A DNA stretch of 64,000 bases from Apostichopus japonicus (GCF_037975245.1 NC_092577.1:2317501-2381500); one strand, 5' to 3'. Counted from the stretch's first letter, positions 36,383-55,131 are shown. Numbers and translations are program-made. Notes: generated from the sequence alone by a model not told the origin.

Positions 36383-38824
36383 TTGAACCTCTCACATACC
36401 TTAGCTTCAAGACAATTTCACAAATTGAAGAGGGATAATGTCACCCAAAGAGAGGTAGTTAAGTCTTCTGGTGAAACCCAACTTGAAACCTCAAAAAGAA
36501 CCAGGTCTCGCAGATTCCGTCGCAAAGAGATACAGACCTCATGCAACACCACCAAAAGTGCAGTTGTTACTATTGAGTGCCAACTCTCGGTAGGAGAAAC
36601 AAACTTACTCTCCAAAGGTCTAAATGTTTGCCCTAAACCACGGCAAGTTAACGCTCAGAAACTTTCTCTTGACCTTAATATGTTCTATAGACGCTTACGT
36701 CTTCGTGAATTTTTTGCCGACGAAAATGGCAATAACACCACGCAACAAACCGACGACATGCATTCCAATTTTAAGCCAAAAAGCTCGTGGAATCCACCCA
36801 AGGCCCATCGTGCGCCTCTTGAATCATTTATTTCGGCAATTGAAGAGGATGTAAAAACACAGACCTCTGCCCCAGACTTCCGCGACAATATCAGCAAAAC
36901 TGAGAGACAGGCTATCCATGAACTCCGGAAGCGCGATGACATTGTCATCAAGCCAGCCGACAAGGGTTCTGCAATTGTCGCTATTGGCAAACAATTCTAC
37001 AGAGAGGAAGCCAACAGACTACTCAGCAACCCTCAACAGACTACTCAGCAACCCTCAACACTACAAACTCCTGGATTCTGATCCTACTCAAGAAATCACA
37101 CAAAACGTGAAAAGAGTCATCCAAAAGATAGTCTCTAACGGTTCCATTGACCGCAAGTTAGGCCAAAACCTCCTTGAAAACGACCCAATACCTGGTCGCT
37201 TTTATTTTTTGCCTAAAATTCACAAAGAAGGCAATCCCGGGAGGCCCATTATATCGGGTAATGGTACAGCGAATGAAAAAGTTTCCAAATTCGTGGATCT
37301 TCTCATCCAACCTCTTGTTTCGGCCCTACCGTCCTATGTGCAGGAGACTACGGAATTCATCCGGAAAATTGGGGAAATAAAAAATCTTCCCATATCTACT
37401 CTGTTAGTTACCTTGGATGTGTCTTCGTTATACACAAATATCCCTAAAGAAGAGGGCATTTCGGCCTGCACAAAAGCATTCAAACCGAAACGTGGCAAAA
37501 CCCCCACGAAGAAAGAATTGGCCGAATTGATGCAACTTATCTTGATCAGCAATAATCTGGTATTTGGCAACAAACACTACCTCCAAATTCATGGCACCGC
37601 AATGGGTAACAAAATGGCACCGTCTTTTGCCAGCATCTTTATGGGAATCCTCGAGAAAGAATTTCTATCTCGACAAAACTTGAAACCTGCACACGTGGTT
37701 ACGTTTCATTGACGATATCTTTATGATATGCACCCATGGTGAGGCAAATCTAAAACTGTTCATTGATGGCATAAACTCGTTTCATCACACTATGAAATTT
37801 ACTGCTGACTTTTTCTGGACATGGCGTTCACTTCCTGGACACCACTGTGACCCTACAAAATGGTTCACTCAAAACAGACTTGTTCAATAAACCCACGAAC
37901 AAGCACAACTACCTCTTACCAAGCAGTTGCACGTCACTGTACCAGAAATATTCCGTACAGTCAAGCGTTGCGCATTCGACGCAATTTGCTCCTCTGAAGT
38001 CGATTTTGATTCACGCACTAAAGAACTGTCACAACACCTCCTAAACAGACAGTATTTTCGGGGAACTATTGAAAATGCCATCAAAAAGGCTAAAAGCAAA
38101 CCCCGTACCGAAACATTGACGCACAAAACTCGTCAAACCAGTTCCAAAAGGGTGACATTGGTTACTGAATTCCACCCTGGTCTCCCACCACTGGCTAATA
38201 TCATTCAGAAGAATTTTCACCGAACGCCTGAAATCAGTTTTCCTAGAATTACCTGTCATCGCTTTTAAAAGACCCAGCAACCTACGGGATATTTTATTTC
38301 GGGCATCCTTTCGGGATGACACCCCATTAGGGGAAAGCAAAACAGAAAATACAGGATCATCGCCCTGTACACAAAATTGCAAAACGTGCTTAATTGTCGA
38401 GTCGACCGAGGCCTTTCAGAGCAACCAAACCAAACGCACGTTCCAAATTCGGCACAAAATTAACTGCCTATCCAAAAATGTCATTTACCTCATCTACTGC
38501 AATATTTGTAACTTACAATACATTGTAGAGTCAAAAAACACTCTTAGAATGAGAATGACACAACGTAGATCGGCGATCAAAACAAAAAAGATCAACCAAC
38601 CTGTTGCAAATCACTTCAATCTCCAAAATCATTCAATTGAGAATTTGCGTGTTATTGCCATTGACCAAAACGATTCTTGGACAGATAAATCTAGGAAAGG
38701 AAAAGAAAATTTCTGGGAAATAAACCTAAAGACCACGGCACCATTCGGTTTAAACATCAGCAACGATTTGCCATCCCAGATAAACCAAAACAATTCCTTT
38801 GCAATTACGACGGAATCGGATTAA
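36383..38824 (+). pseudogene. Penelope-like reverse transcriptase/endonuclease remnant
   Basis: Coding homology runs through three or more frames. The first (to 37081) is thrown off by a 22-bp tandem duplication near 37016-37059. The second (to 37712) covers the RT core, and the FIDD catalytic motif after it lies in another frame from about 37694. A further frame spans 37927-38268. The endonuclease region (about 38456-38824) has VIYLIYCNIC and then YIV where YIG is expected, so a conserved Gly is lost. It needs no host gene and is not expected to be functional. Confidence 0.85.
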
Positions 38825-38837
38825 AACAATCCGACGC

Positions 38838-39058
38838 GGATTAAAATAATCCGAATTTCTAAAACTTCTGCTCAATTCAGCAGAAATCAGTAAGTCGTTT
38901 TGACTTTACAACCATGCCGACAATCTTCTCTGTAAAAAAGTTTCAAATTCCTGCTACTTCTTGTCACTTTCGGTGATCATGCTCTGAAGAAGAGCTAGTT
39001 TTGCTGAAAAGCTCTGCAAAAACCAAACATTGGCTGTTTTACGTCCAATCACTTACCT
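38838..39058. repeat. Right inverted arm of the Penelope-like element
   Basis: This is the reverse complement of the left arm with scattered changes. The hammerhead-like stem is damaged here (gctg in place of gctc). Confidence 0.8.
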
Positions 39059-43022
<3,964 letters not shown>

Positions 43023-43219
43023 ATTCGCTTCTCGGCCTTTTGGCTAAGATCATGTGTAATATCTGTTCCCTTTCGAGGGAAAGGTGATGCACATCCGACG
43101 ATGATCACACAGTCACAGTCCCGATGCAAAGGGACTGGGGTTGATTGCGGATCAGTCGTTTGGCAGTTTGGTTTTCGTGCCCAGGTTCCTTCCTGGGCGA
43201 CTTTTTCTTAAAAAGTACC
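43023..43219 (+). ncRNA. U2-headed repeat, unit 3
   Basis: A single copy with an intact U2-like head; one base in the branch-site region is changed (taatatctg for tagtatctg). The ttccct-ttcg-agggaa hairpin is perfect. Confidence 0.55.
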
Positions 43220-44193
43220 AATTAAAAAGTACCTTATATCAAGTAAGGAAAAGTCTTATCATTGTAAGCCCTGCGATAAAACCTACAGACGATTGCACAA
43301 CTTTCAGAGACATGAGTGGACACATTCAGCCAAACAAGGCAATGAGTGCCTATGTTGTAGAGAGGAATTTCGCCAACGTTCTGCATTAAAGCGACACCAC
43401 AGAATTCATACTGAAGAGAAGCCATTTAGATGCCGCAAGTGTAACAAACCGTTTTCGTATATGTCAAGTCTGAGAGGTCACGAAAGGACACACACATGAG
43501 AAAAAAACCGTTCCAGTGCAATTTTTGCGAAGAGAAGTTTGCCTGGAGAACATCCCATAGAAGCCACACGTGATTTCACACCGGCGAGAAGCCATTCCAG
43601 TGTCAAATTTGCAATAACGTTTTAAAAAATAACAGCTCGTTTAGGTACCATTACAAGGCGCATACTGGCGAGAAGCACGTCGTTTGTAAATACTGCGGTA
43701 AAAGGTTCGCAAATAATCGGAACTCGAGAGGTCACATGAAGATCCACGAAGGCAAAGAATCCTACCAGTGTTATTTTTGTGGCAGAGTTTATGCAGACTC
43801 AAGTCAATTAGAAGACCACTGTGAAACACACAAAGGTGACACGCCTTCGACTGCGCCGTGTGCAACGAAACTTTCAGCAAGCGTGGAAATTTGAATATTC
43901 ATCAAAAGCAACATGGATTTTTTCGTTGTTACACATGTGAGAAGAGCTTTAAATCGTCTTCAAATTTAGAAAAGCACAGAAGGTTACATTCCGGCGAGGA
44001 TAGATTCCAGTGTCATTACTGCGGCAAATGCTTTGCACGAGCAGAGTATGTAACTCGACACGAAACGATACATTCTAGGAACAAGGCATTTTTGTGCAGT
44101 TCCTGCGGCAAAATGTTCTCACAACTGGGTGCCCTCAAACGTCACGAGAAGACACATTCAGATGAAAGACCATACAAGTGCAATAAAAGATAA
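43212..44193 (+). pseudogene. C2H2 zinc-finger exon, unit 3, multiply broken
   Basis: This is homologous to the unit 2 frame at 25351-26301. A stop replaces a linker Gly at 43497-43499. A two-base gain follows within the A-run at about 43500-43507, and another stop appears in acgtgatttc near 43569. One base is missing near 43843, after which the last fingers are readable to 44193. Out-of-frame finger remnants continue to about 44363, where about 165 bp present in unit 2 are missing. Confidence 0.85.
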
Positions 44194-45950
44194 AGTGTAT
44201 AAAGATCCTAGTTCTTTGGCCAAGCATTAGTTGGTGCACACTGGGGGAGAAACCTTTTCAATGCCAATACTGTGAGAAAAGATTCCTCGTTGCTTCTAGC
44301 ATGCGAATTCACGAGAGGTTATACACAGGTATACGGCATTATCATTGCAAGTACTGTGACAAATGAAAACATCGCTGAAGATGATTCATTTTTTGGCCTT
44401 TTTCCTGAGGCAAAATGAGTATGACATGAGCCACTGATGTTCACTCCTTATTCTCCAACATTTTCTGTATGAGTACAAAGTCACATATTTTTGTTATACT
44501 TTCCAACAATGTTGCCTTTATGGGTAAATTTCAGTTCTCACAAAATTGTGCTGAAGGTGAGCGTTTTAGTTATATCTTAATTGCCAGGTGATATTTTAAT
44601 TTTTTGGAAATAGATTCATGATATTATTTTCAACTTTGCCAAGTATGACATAAAAAAGAAACAAGTTGAGCGAGTGAGTTGCAAAAGGGGAGTTTTGTGC
44701 TTTGAGAATGTTGTAACGAATGTTACTTTTACCACGGTTATTCTGTTTCATTTCGTAACCTTGGTTATTTTTGTATTTCTAAGTCAATGCCACTTGTTCT
44801 TCTGATTAAACTGAGGCTAAATTATGTAAAATTCCTTGTTTAAAGTAAAACTTTTTTTTTTAATTTACAAAGTTTGTCTTTAGGTTTTGCAGCTGGTAGT
44901 AACAGTCCTTTTCAATATATTTTTTTCAAACGCCTTTAAATGTAAGCGTTACACCAAGAAGTATGCCTTAAAAACCAACACAGTGTGTGAATTTCTGTTA
45001 AAGCCAGAGATTTTCAACGTTACCATTTTGTTTTGACTTTGTTACACCGCTTATCTTTGTAAATTTCTAAGTTGGTATCTAGATAAGAAATTGTTATATC
45101 TAGACAGATAAAGTGATAAATTTTTTGTATGCAAATTTCTTACCGGGATTTATTCATTTTTCCTTTGTTTTCATATGGCCCTATGAATACCCATTGTCTT
45201 TCTTGTTGAAATATAAATGATTTTTTCCCACTATTTCTTGACTTCAATTTACATTGTTTTGTGGCCCTATGTTCAGTAATACACATACACATATATAACA
45301 CACATATATAGTTGTGGGGGTTTAGATTTGAACCAGTAACCCTGCAGGAATACTGTAAGTTTGTAACATGTTGTGTGTAGATACCAATTGTCATATCCAC
45401 ATCAGAATGAAAGCTTCTCTTAATAAGTTAATTGCCTTTCTGTACTTTGTTGTTAGCCATGCAGTGATCCCCTCAGGAATACAAGCAAGAATGAGTAAAA
45501 GTAATAAATATTTAAGTACTGTTGTTTAAAGTTTTCAATTATTTCTAAAGGTGCCTGTAAAGGTTTGCATATGTTCTAGTTAGGTAGCAGATAGTATAAA
45601 TTGTGCTATGGTTTGATATAGTTTGGGATGTTCCATAACATATTTAGAATTGTGTGCCATTACTTTTGGGCATAATATTTCTGCTATTTCATGGACCAAT
45701 AAAAATCATTAATGTTATCATTCCAGGTTATGTTTTTGTTCAGTCCTGGTTAGTTCAATATCTAAAGATTCGAAACTTGGTCAAATTATAAAAAACATGA
45801 TAAAGATTGTTGTCTTGGGATTTTAACAATTTTTGGGGAGGTCAAGAAATGTCAACTTCTGAAAATTTGGCGTTTTAGTGAGAGATCAGAGGAAGAAGAG
45901 AAACTGAATGTTGGCAAAATGTCATAGCATTATAAATGTACTATTATATT
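44194..45950. other. Spacer of unit 3 after the zinc fingers
   Basis: It matches unit 2 including the 190-bp block (about 45243-45453) that unit 1 lacks. No gene is seen. Confidence 0.6.
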
Positions 45951-46220
45951 GAGAGCGAGATGGCCAATTGGCTAAGGCGTCGGACTCGTGATCCAAGGAT
46001 TGCTGGTTCGATTCCTGCCTAGTTCATTACATTTTGTCATTGGGCACGATGCTTTATCTCACTTGCCTCTCTCCACCCAGGGGTTGTTAAATGGGTTCCT
46101 GAGAGGTAACTCGTTATTGGGCGCAGTATATAACTGCAGCTGGCTGGAGGGATTGTCTCTGGCATAGGTTATCATTGACATGGGGTAATATAATGTCAGT
46201 AAAGCGCAATAAATATCAAA
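45951..46220 (+). repeat. tRNA-derived SINE, unit 3
   Basis: This is the orthologue of the SINEs at 10744 and 28156, with box A-like and box B-like motifs preserved. Confidence 0.78.
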
Positions 46221-48239
46221 TATTATAATTATTATTGCCTATCAAATTCACATGGTCAGTGTGGATTTTGGTGTGAGTGAAAAGTTACTTGCTGTAAGTG
46301 GAGATCTTTAATTCTTAATATTGCAAGAATGATATTAACTTGTAGAAAACTTGTACTTTCAATGTTAAGTAGGCCTTAAGTATGATTTGCAACAAGCGTG
46401 TAGTTTTCGGTGGAGGTTAAAAGAGACCTTGAACAGATGTCACTCACTTTAAACCACAAACCTCCAAAGGGATAGTATTGACCAGTGGTACATACCCTTG
46501 GCATGTGGTTTTCCCATTACAACTTCTATTGTTTTTCGGGTGTGGGTGAGCTATATTTTAGGTCAGCAGAGATAAAATTGTCAGAATCTTCCAAAGAAAA
46601 ACAGCTTGTCTCAAGAATTGTTAACTTTGAGAAAAGTTTGTAATTGCATCATCACATTGTCTCACAATCACAATCAAGTAGAACACAGTTCACGTTGAGT
46701 ATTAACATCTTATTTTATTGCAATACATTGTCATACTGTACAGGATAGATATAGGACGAGATGTCCAAGATTACATGTTGACAGATGGAGAGACAGGGTG
46801 AACAAGGACGAGCAGACGGCATGCTTTAACTTATATACTGATATGCAAATACACAACGCAATAACATACAGGTGCAGATTCTACAATGTTTGCACACGTG
46901 TATCTAATGCATATTCAATAACATTACAGCCTCCATGTACGGGACATTCTTGATCGCTCTTCGACCTGGGTATCTTTAAATAACTGGAAAAACATTCAAT
47001 AATCGGCAAAATATAATTTAACCAATCCCAATAAGCCTTTTACACCGTTCATTTAGGACACTGTGAAAAGGAAGAAACATTTATCTGAGGAAGTCCTATA
47101 TATGCAAATACCGTATTTTCACCTGCAGAAGAGATATTCCAATGGCAGGCAAGGTGACAATTATATTGTAACGTTGAATTTCTCATCTCCATATCTTTTC
47201 CTTCTTTCTATGGAACCCGACAATGGAAAACTTATTTCGTTGTCTAAACTAATAAGTTTGTTGTTGTTGTCTAAACTAAATTTGTTGCTGCTGTTTTACC
47301 ATGCTGTTGCTCAAACTCACGTTGATGTCCAAAGTTCCGTTGTGTAACTTACGGCGTTGTCTAAACTTACGTCGTTGTCTTAACTTACATTGCTTCCGTC
47401 GGCGTTAGTTCAACAATTGCTCAACCACGTAAAACATAGGCGTTTCGTACGAAATTCAACAAACAGTCACCAGCGCAGGAGAATGCATGATACGTAGGCT
47501 GCTACCACTACTACTACTACTAGGCCTACTACTGTTACACCTTAAGGCTTGAGCAATATTCGTACTCTTACTACTGATACTTTAAGCCTACTACTACTAG
47601 ACTCAACAATGAAGAATTCTAAACAGTCTATACTACCCATATATCCCAATGGTGAAATGGTAAAACAGCAGCAACAAGTTTACAAAGCCTCGATTCTTCC
47701 TCTGAGTAGATCACCGTATAGGTGATGTGATGTCCGGGCACGGAGCTGAAAAGCCGACTAAAAGCTTAAGACGCAGACGAAAATCCGTAATATAAAAACA
47801 CACTGACGAGAGTCCGTAGTAAAGTAATAATACAACTTGTATTTACAGAGATATTTACACCGTTCGTCACAAAAAACACGAAAAACAAGGAAACAAAATA
47901 ACTGTAGATTGATACACTCTAAACGCTAGCGAAAAACACTAAAAATACCCGAAATCATATAAACGTACTCGTAGGTCTTAACTGGTGATATTTTGACTCG
48001 TAAATACCGTGTTGGCTTTTAGGCTTTCAACACCCGAAAACATAAAAATAACTTTTCTATGGAAGGCCAAATAAGCAGCTCTGCCACTACAGGTGATGTG
48101 TGACGTCATAGCGGAAACCTTTCTTCAAAGCTTAACATGCCATGTCATACTCTTCGTTTTGATCTATCTTTGAAACTTGAAATTTTCACTCAGCATCAAC
48201 AATTCCCTCTGTTGGAATTTCACCAAAACGCAACTTTCT
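46221..48239. other. Spacer of unit 3 before GPCR 4
   Basis: It contains the undisturbed target sites for the gypsy element (near 46609) and the CTTAAG element (near 46490). No gene is seen. Confidence 0.65.
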
Positions 48240-48270
48240 GTATATATATATATAAATATATATATATTGG

Positions 48271-48320
<50 letters not shown>
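48240..48320. repeat. (TA)n microsatellite
   Basis: Short TA tracts flank ttggccta. The left-hand gtgcgagata repeat seen before GPCRs 2 and 3 is missing here. Confidence 0.9.
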
Positions 48321-48325
<5 letters not shown>

Positions 48326-48533
48326 ACATACCCCACCCCTTCACCCCAATAAGATGTCTATAGCTATTGGTCGGCGTAAGTGAACCAAAAAAAGGGGACT
48401 ATCCTTCTTTTTTGCTTTAGATCGTTTGATACTTAGTCATATTTTGGAAGAAATAAAACACAGAAAAACACGAAATAGGAGTAAATCTTATCGTTACTGA
48501 TCTGAAGTCAATCAAATAAACATGAGTCGAGGC

Positions 48534-49508
48534 TTATGGTTGTTCGTTTATCGTTTTAAGTTCAATTTCGGGTTCATCATTGTTAATTTTAAAGCTCATC
48601 AACCACAGTGCAATGGTTTTCAAACAAGGAAACGTATTTAAGATTGCCTTTCGATAGATTGAGCCAAATATGTTATAAATAACAGGATTTAAAGCAGAAT
48701 TGAGTAATGTACAGATGATTAACGGGTAGGGATACATTTCTTGACCAAAAAAAGGGGGAAAGAAAAAAGCGTCAAAGATAAACACTAGACTCACGAAGAC
48801 AAAAGAATTAATAATGACTGCTATTGTCACTTGCTGTTGCTGTCTAGCCAAATTTCTGTTAGACACATTTCCTCTGTGGAGCTCATGTCTATTCCTTAAC
48901 ACAATAATAGTCTTTAAATTAAGGATCCCTGTCCCAACAATGGTTACAAAATCGTAAAGAAATATGACAAAAAAAAGAAAGATCACAAAATTAAAAAAAA
49001 TAAGAGAGATCACAAACAAAACAAATCCAGTTACCAAAAGTAAAACAAAGACAACGGTAGCAATGAGTATCATAACAATTAAAAGTATCTTCGGGTATTT
49101 AATGTGTCTTATTGATTGATTTATCGGATCGCTAACAACCTTGTATCGATCCCATGACAACAATATCATCAATGTACAGGAGACGATTTGAGCTGGAAAT
49201 CTAATAAATAGTGCTAATAGGAATAAGTATAGATCAAAATCATGAAAGGCGGAAATATGATATAAATATGATCCAAATAGTATATAAATAATCGAGGTAT
49301 ACATATCTATGAATGACAAAGGTATCAAGTAAATATTCAACCGCATTGTTCTTAAAGAGGATTGTTTGACAACTGTGAACAAAAATGCACCGTTAGAAAG
49401 AAAGGCGAGAATTCCTAAAACCAATGATGTTACAGCATGGCCCTTCGTCTGAGTTACAGACATAATCCAACCTGGAATTGAAGCATTTGATTGAATGTAT
49501 TCCATCAC
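48534..49508 (-). CDS. Class A-like orphan GPCR, copy 4
   Basis: A 324-residue receptor, intact and the most divergent copy. DRY, NPVIY and the basic third loop are kept. The N-terminus is shorter (MMEYIQSNAS) and the first extracellular loop is entirely different (around YHISAFHDFDLY). The extra length comes from about ten hydrophobic residues between TM4 and TM5, rich in Phe and Ile. All changes preserve the reading frame, unlike the surrounding spacer, which supports selection for coding. The ligand is unknown. Confidence 0.9.
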   Translation of the reverse strand: MMEYIQSNASIPGWIMSVTQTKGHAVTSLVLGILAFLSNGAFLFTVVKQSSLRTMRLNIYLIPLSFIDMYTSIIYILFGSYLYHISAFHDFDLYLFLLALFIRFPAQIVSCTLMILLSWDRYKVVSDPINQSIRHIKYPKILLIVMILIATVVFVLLLVTGFVLFVISLIFFNFVIFLFFVIFLYDFVTIVGTGILNLKTIIVLRNRHELHRGNVSNRNLARQQQQVTIAVIINSFVFVSLVFIFDAFFFPPFFGQEMYPYPLIICTLLNSALNPVIYNIFGSIYRKAILNTFPCLKTIALWLMSFKINNDEPEIELKTINEQP

Positions 49509-49833
49509 GCAGTATCTCGTTTCAATTCGTTAACTAGACATGGATCTCAACAATAGCATAACACGGACATTCCTTGGTCCAGAGAGTAACTCTTATGCAA
49601 CAGAAGAAAGAACCACTGCAAAAAGAAGGGGAAAAACTCATGTAAAAAGGAAATCCGTTCTGTCATTAATTTTTCTTCCAGTTCCAACAGTGATTATTGT
49701 CATATCTGCTATTATAAGTATTCTGTTGATCAATTTGTCAATGAAACTCACTCCTTGTTGATACAATTTGATGGTATACTATATCATGTTACCGGTAAAT
49801 CAATGAAATAGTGAGTACAATACAAATATCTAT

Positions 49834-49879
<46 letters not shown>

Positions 49880-50497
49880 ATATATATATATATATTTATT
49901 TATATGTATATGATGAGATATATATATATGTATATATATTTATATGTATATGATGATGTATATATATATATATATATATATACATATACATAGGAAGAGA
50001 GAGTGCGAGATACATTCATCTCATCGGAGAGTTCCCTGCATGTCATAAAATCCTCATTGAGCATGTAACTGCGCCACAGCTGCCAGTAATTAGGATAGGG
50101 CGCACCTGCAACACTGGAGACCAAGGTGTCTAATACAAGTTCATCAATATAATATGAGTTATTGATATGCAAAGATACTTACATGTCATTATTTCACATT
50201 AATCTCAGTTACCTCAACAGGTATAACATTCATGAGTATCGGATGAACTTGCTCTCACTCCAACGATAAGTGTTGTTTCAACTTGCAATCAGGCGTTGAA
50301 GAAATATCCAACAAAAAGGACGCGAATTGATCATGTGTCTTTGACTCATTCAGTTCATGTATATATGATACAATGAATGAGTCTATAGGAAACATATAAT
50401 TGATAAATTTATGTCATGGTACGCGGTTTAGACAAATCGGTCCGCCGTACTGTTTCTAGCTTTAAGAACCAAATTCGAGTGATAGAGCGAAAAGATA
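49509..50497. other. GPCR 4 5' flank, TA tract and spacer
   Basis: It holds the conserved GPCR flank, TA-rich tracts at about 49837-49990, the gtgcgagata repeat near 49991, and spacer that differs from unit 2 at scattered positions. No gene is accepted. Confidence 0.6.
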
Positions 50498-52713
<2,216 letters not shown>

Positions 52714-52866
52714 CCATCTCCTGACTTTGACACTAGGCCTACTGTATACTAAATGTAGGCATATTGTTCATTACTTGGACATGTTATGGGCCTTACATAT
52801 ATAAAGCCTATTCGTGGAGTGTCACCTTAAATGGCACATTTCTCTTATGATTGTACTTTTAGAACT

Positions 52867-53061
52867 ATCGCTTCTCGACCTTTTGGCTAAGATCATGGGT
52901 AGTATCTGTTCCCTTTCGAGCGGAATGGTGATGCACACCCGACGATGATCACACAGTCACAGTCCCGATGCAAGGACTGGGGTTGAGAGCGGATCAGTCG
53001 TTCGGTAGTTTGGTTTTCGTACCCAGTTTCTTTCTTGGGCGACTTTTTCTTAAAAAGTACC
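52867..53061 (+). ncRNA. U2-headed repeat, unit 4
   Basis: It starts atcgcttctcg, the closest of all copies to the true U2 5' end, although cgaccttttgg replaces cggccttttgg. The two lower hairpins carry compensating losses or mismatches. No zinc-finger exon follows. Confidence 0.55.
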
Positions 53062-53864
53062 TTTAGAACTATTTCATTATGACCTGTGTGTAACGGTTAG
53101 CAGCAACCAAGTGTTCAGTAACCCGTTACGGTGAAGTATGTATACGCATGTATCAGTCGTTGCAACTCTCGTCGGGGCATGTTGTTGCGCTTAACCTATA
53201 ATTGCTGCGTTGTTTTCTCGGGGTGAAGTTACGATGTATGAGCTATTGCAAAGAAACGTGAGTGGGAGTTTCAGCACCATTTGAGTAGATATTAGTAACA
53301 AAATAACCACAAATATAACCGGTCGTTATTTCTGTTTTAATACCACTAAAGTTAGCTGTGGATTTCAAAGGTCAGTTCAGGTCATAACTTGAAAATTATT
53401 TGTACATCTTTCTGATATGAAACTGGACAAAGATTCACTAAGACTATTGTCAAGTTCTGTTTAGCGTTTACTTTTGGCACAAAATTAATCTGCTACTTCA
53501 TAGACCAATAAAAACAGAATATTCCAGGTCTTATCCGGTTTATTCTACCATATTTCATAGATCATACTTTAAAGGTTGTTGCTTGGGCAAAGTTTTCATC
53601 AAGTCCTACAATAGTACAATTTGTGGTGGAGTTCAATTTTGGTCTAAACCTGAAAAACTTTTAAAGTATGTATTGTATGTATGTGGTTTAGATCCGCCTG
53701 CAAGCAGGAACTCGCGAAGAAGCCTCATTGGCTTATCAAAGCCATAAGCTGACCGAAGTCAATCTCTTAGATTCATATTTGACGTCCATGATTATGAATT
53801 GTCAATTGTCAACAACTCTGTAACTGGACGACATAGCCTACATTAATCTTGAAGTGACTCGAAC
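53062..53864. other. Single-copy sequence beyond the array
   Basis: AT-rich unique sequence. I see no gene, repeat or RNA here. Confidence 0.5.
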
Positions 53865-54650
53865 CAAGGGCGGCGGAAGCACTTTTAATCTGGGGGGGCA
53901 CCAACGTCGAAGGGCACTTTGCAGAAATTCGATTGGACTGATGCAGCCTGATATTTATTACCCTTTATAACTCTTAATGTATTATCTTATTTGCGTATAC
54001 ACATCACTCCATCAACGCCACCCCCCCCCTTCCCCTTCAAGGAAACAATGCATACTAGCACTGCAATATCTAATGTGCAAATTGGGAAACAAGGAAAAAG
54101 ACAAAATGAGGTGAAATCATTATAAAGTCCAAGTCCCTGCACACGCGATCGATACATGCATGAAAGCAAATGAAAAATGTCAAAATACTGAAAGAAAAAT
54201 AATTTTCTATGTGTTTTTCAATGGTTAAACTGATATTATTATTATCATTATTTTTGTAACGACTTTCCGAATTATTATAACCAATTTGGAAGGGTTATAA
54301 CACGGAAAATGATTGTATGTTATTGGCATGCGATGTTATAACCAATGCATGCCTATATGATATGCAGATTAACATGTTGAACGCGCGCGTAGCGCGCGAT
54401 AAATTTTGGTAATATTTTTCGGGCAAGTCGTTACAGCCCCCCCCCCCCTCCAAATCAAATTGGGCTCCTACGCCTGTGGTAGTAAACATTTAAAACTTCC
54501 CGAAATATTTCATTCGACGTGGGTTTCGCTTTGTAAACTCTTTTTTTATTTAGAAATTTTTATGTAGAAAAAGGGCACATTTTTAACCTGAGGAAAAGTG
54601 GGGGGGCACGTGCCCCCTGTGCCCCCCCCCCCCCGGTTCCGCCGCCCTTG
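53865..54650. mobile_element. hAT-like non-autonomous element
   Basis: Terminal inverted repeats CAAGGGCGGCGGAA...TTCCGCCGCCCTTG are flanked by a perfect 8-bp duplication, actcgaac, at 53857-53864 and 54651-54658. It has G- and C-runs near its ends and no transposase frame. An inner pair gtaacgactt/aagtcgttac (54256 and 54434) suggests a smaller nested element. Confidence 0.88.
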
Positions 54651-54949
54651 ACTCGAACTATAGGGACCTTATGATTGGAAGGCACCGGCGTTAACCACTG
54701 AGCGTTAACATAAAGTACCATTATATCTCAAGGGAAATGTTGGAAAATTATAGTTTGGTTACCTATGGCGTCCCTTTTTTTCAACTGAGACGTTGTTTTC
54801 TGTTAATTATAGGTTAGTACTATTGCAAAAGTACTTTGTTACGGGTCGATACCGTGACGAAGGTTGGAACATACTTCCGTCAGTCCGTGGCAACCGTAAC
54901 AGAAAAACACCACGTCGCAGCTTTCCAAGCCGTTTTGGTTGGCCTAAAG

Positions 54950-55005
54950 TGGCAAGCACAAGATGGTAACATAAATTAAAAGAGTGACCCGGAAGTTACT
55001 TCTAT
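54950..55005 (+). promoter_or_regulatory. Probable STT3A core promoter
   Basis: No TATA box is present. A YY1-like caagatggt (54959-54967) and an ETS-like ccggaagt (54989-54996) lie close together, as in many housekeeping promoters. A possible 5' untranslated exon follows, ending at a gtaagt donor at 55132. Confidence 0.4.
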
Positions 55006-55131
55006 GGAGACTGACCTTTTCACATAACCAGGCCAACGGTCCCACGTCGACAGCTTCGCTGGAGACACACTTGGATGGAAATACTAGCTCTGCGGTGACA
55101 TCCAGCGATATTTGCCTTTTGAGAAAGTGGT
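55000..55131 (+). other. Possible STT3A 5' untranslated exon
   Basis: It ends at a consensus donor (gtaagt at 55132). The next acceptor, ttgattttag, ends at 55942, 21 bases before the STT3A ATG. The start coordinate is a guess. RNA evidence would be needed. Confidence 0.35.

Larger units (their letters stand above)
36061..39058 (+). mobile_element. Penelope-like element, degraded, with inverted terminal arms
   Basis: Inverted arms of about 220 bp (36061-36280 and 38838-39058) enclose a plus-strand coding region. The N-terminal part has the LSVGETNLLSKGL pattern and RRLRLREFF typical of Penelope-like elements. The reverse transcriptase has DVSSLYTNIP, TAMGNKMAPS and FIDD, and the C-terminal part has a GIY-YIG-type endonuclease region. 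The frame is broken at several points, so this copy is dead. Terminal repeats in inverted orientation are known for this group. A TA-rich tract borders it on the left and a short AT-rich tail plus TA tract on the right. Confidence 0.88.
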
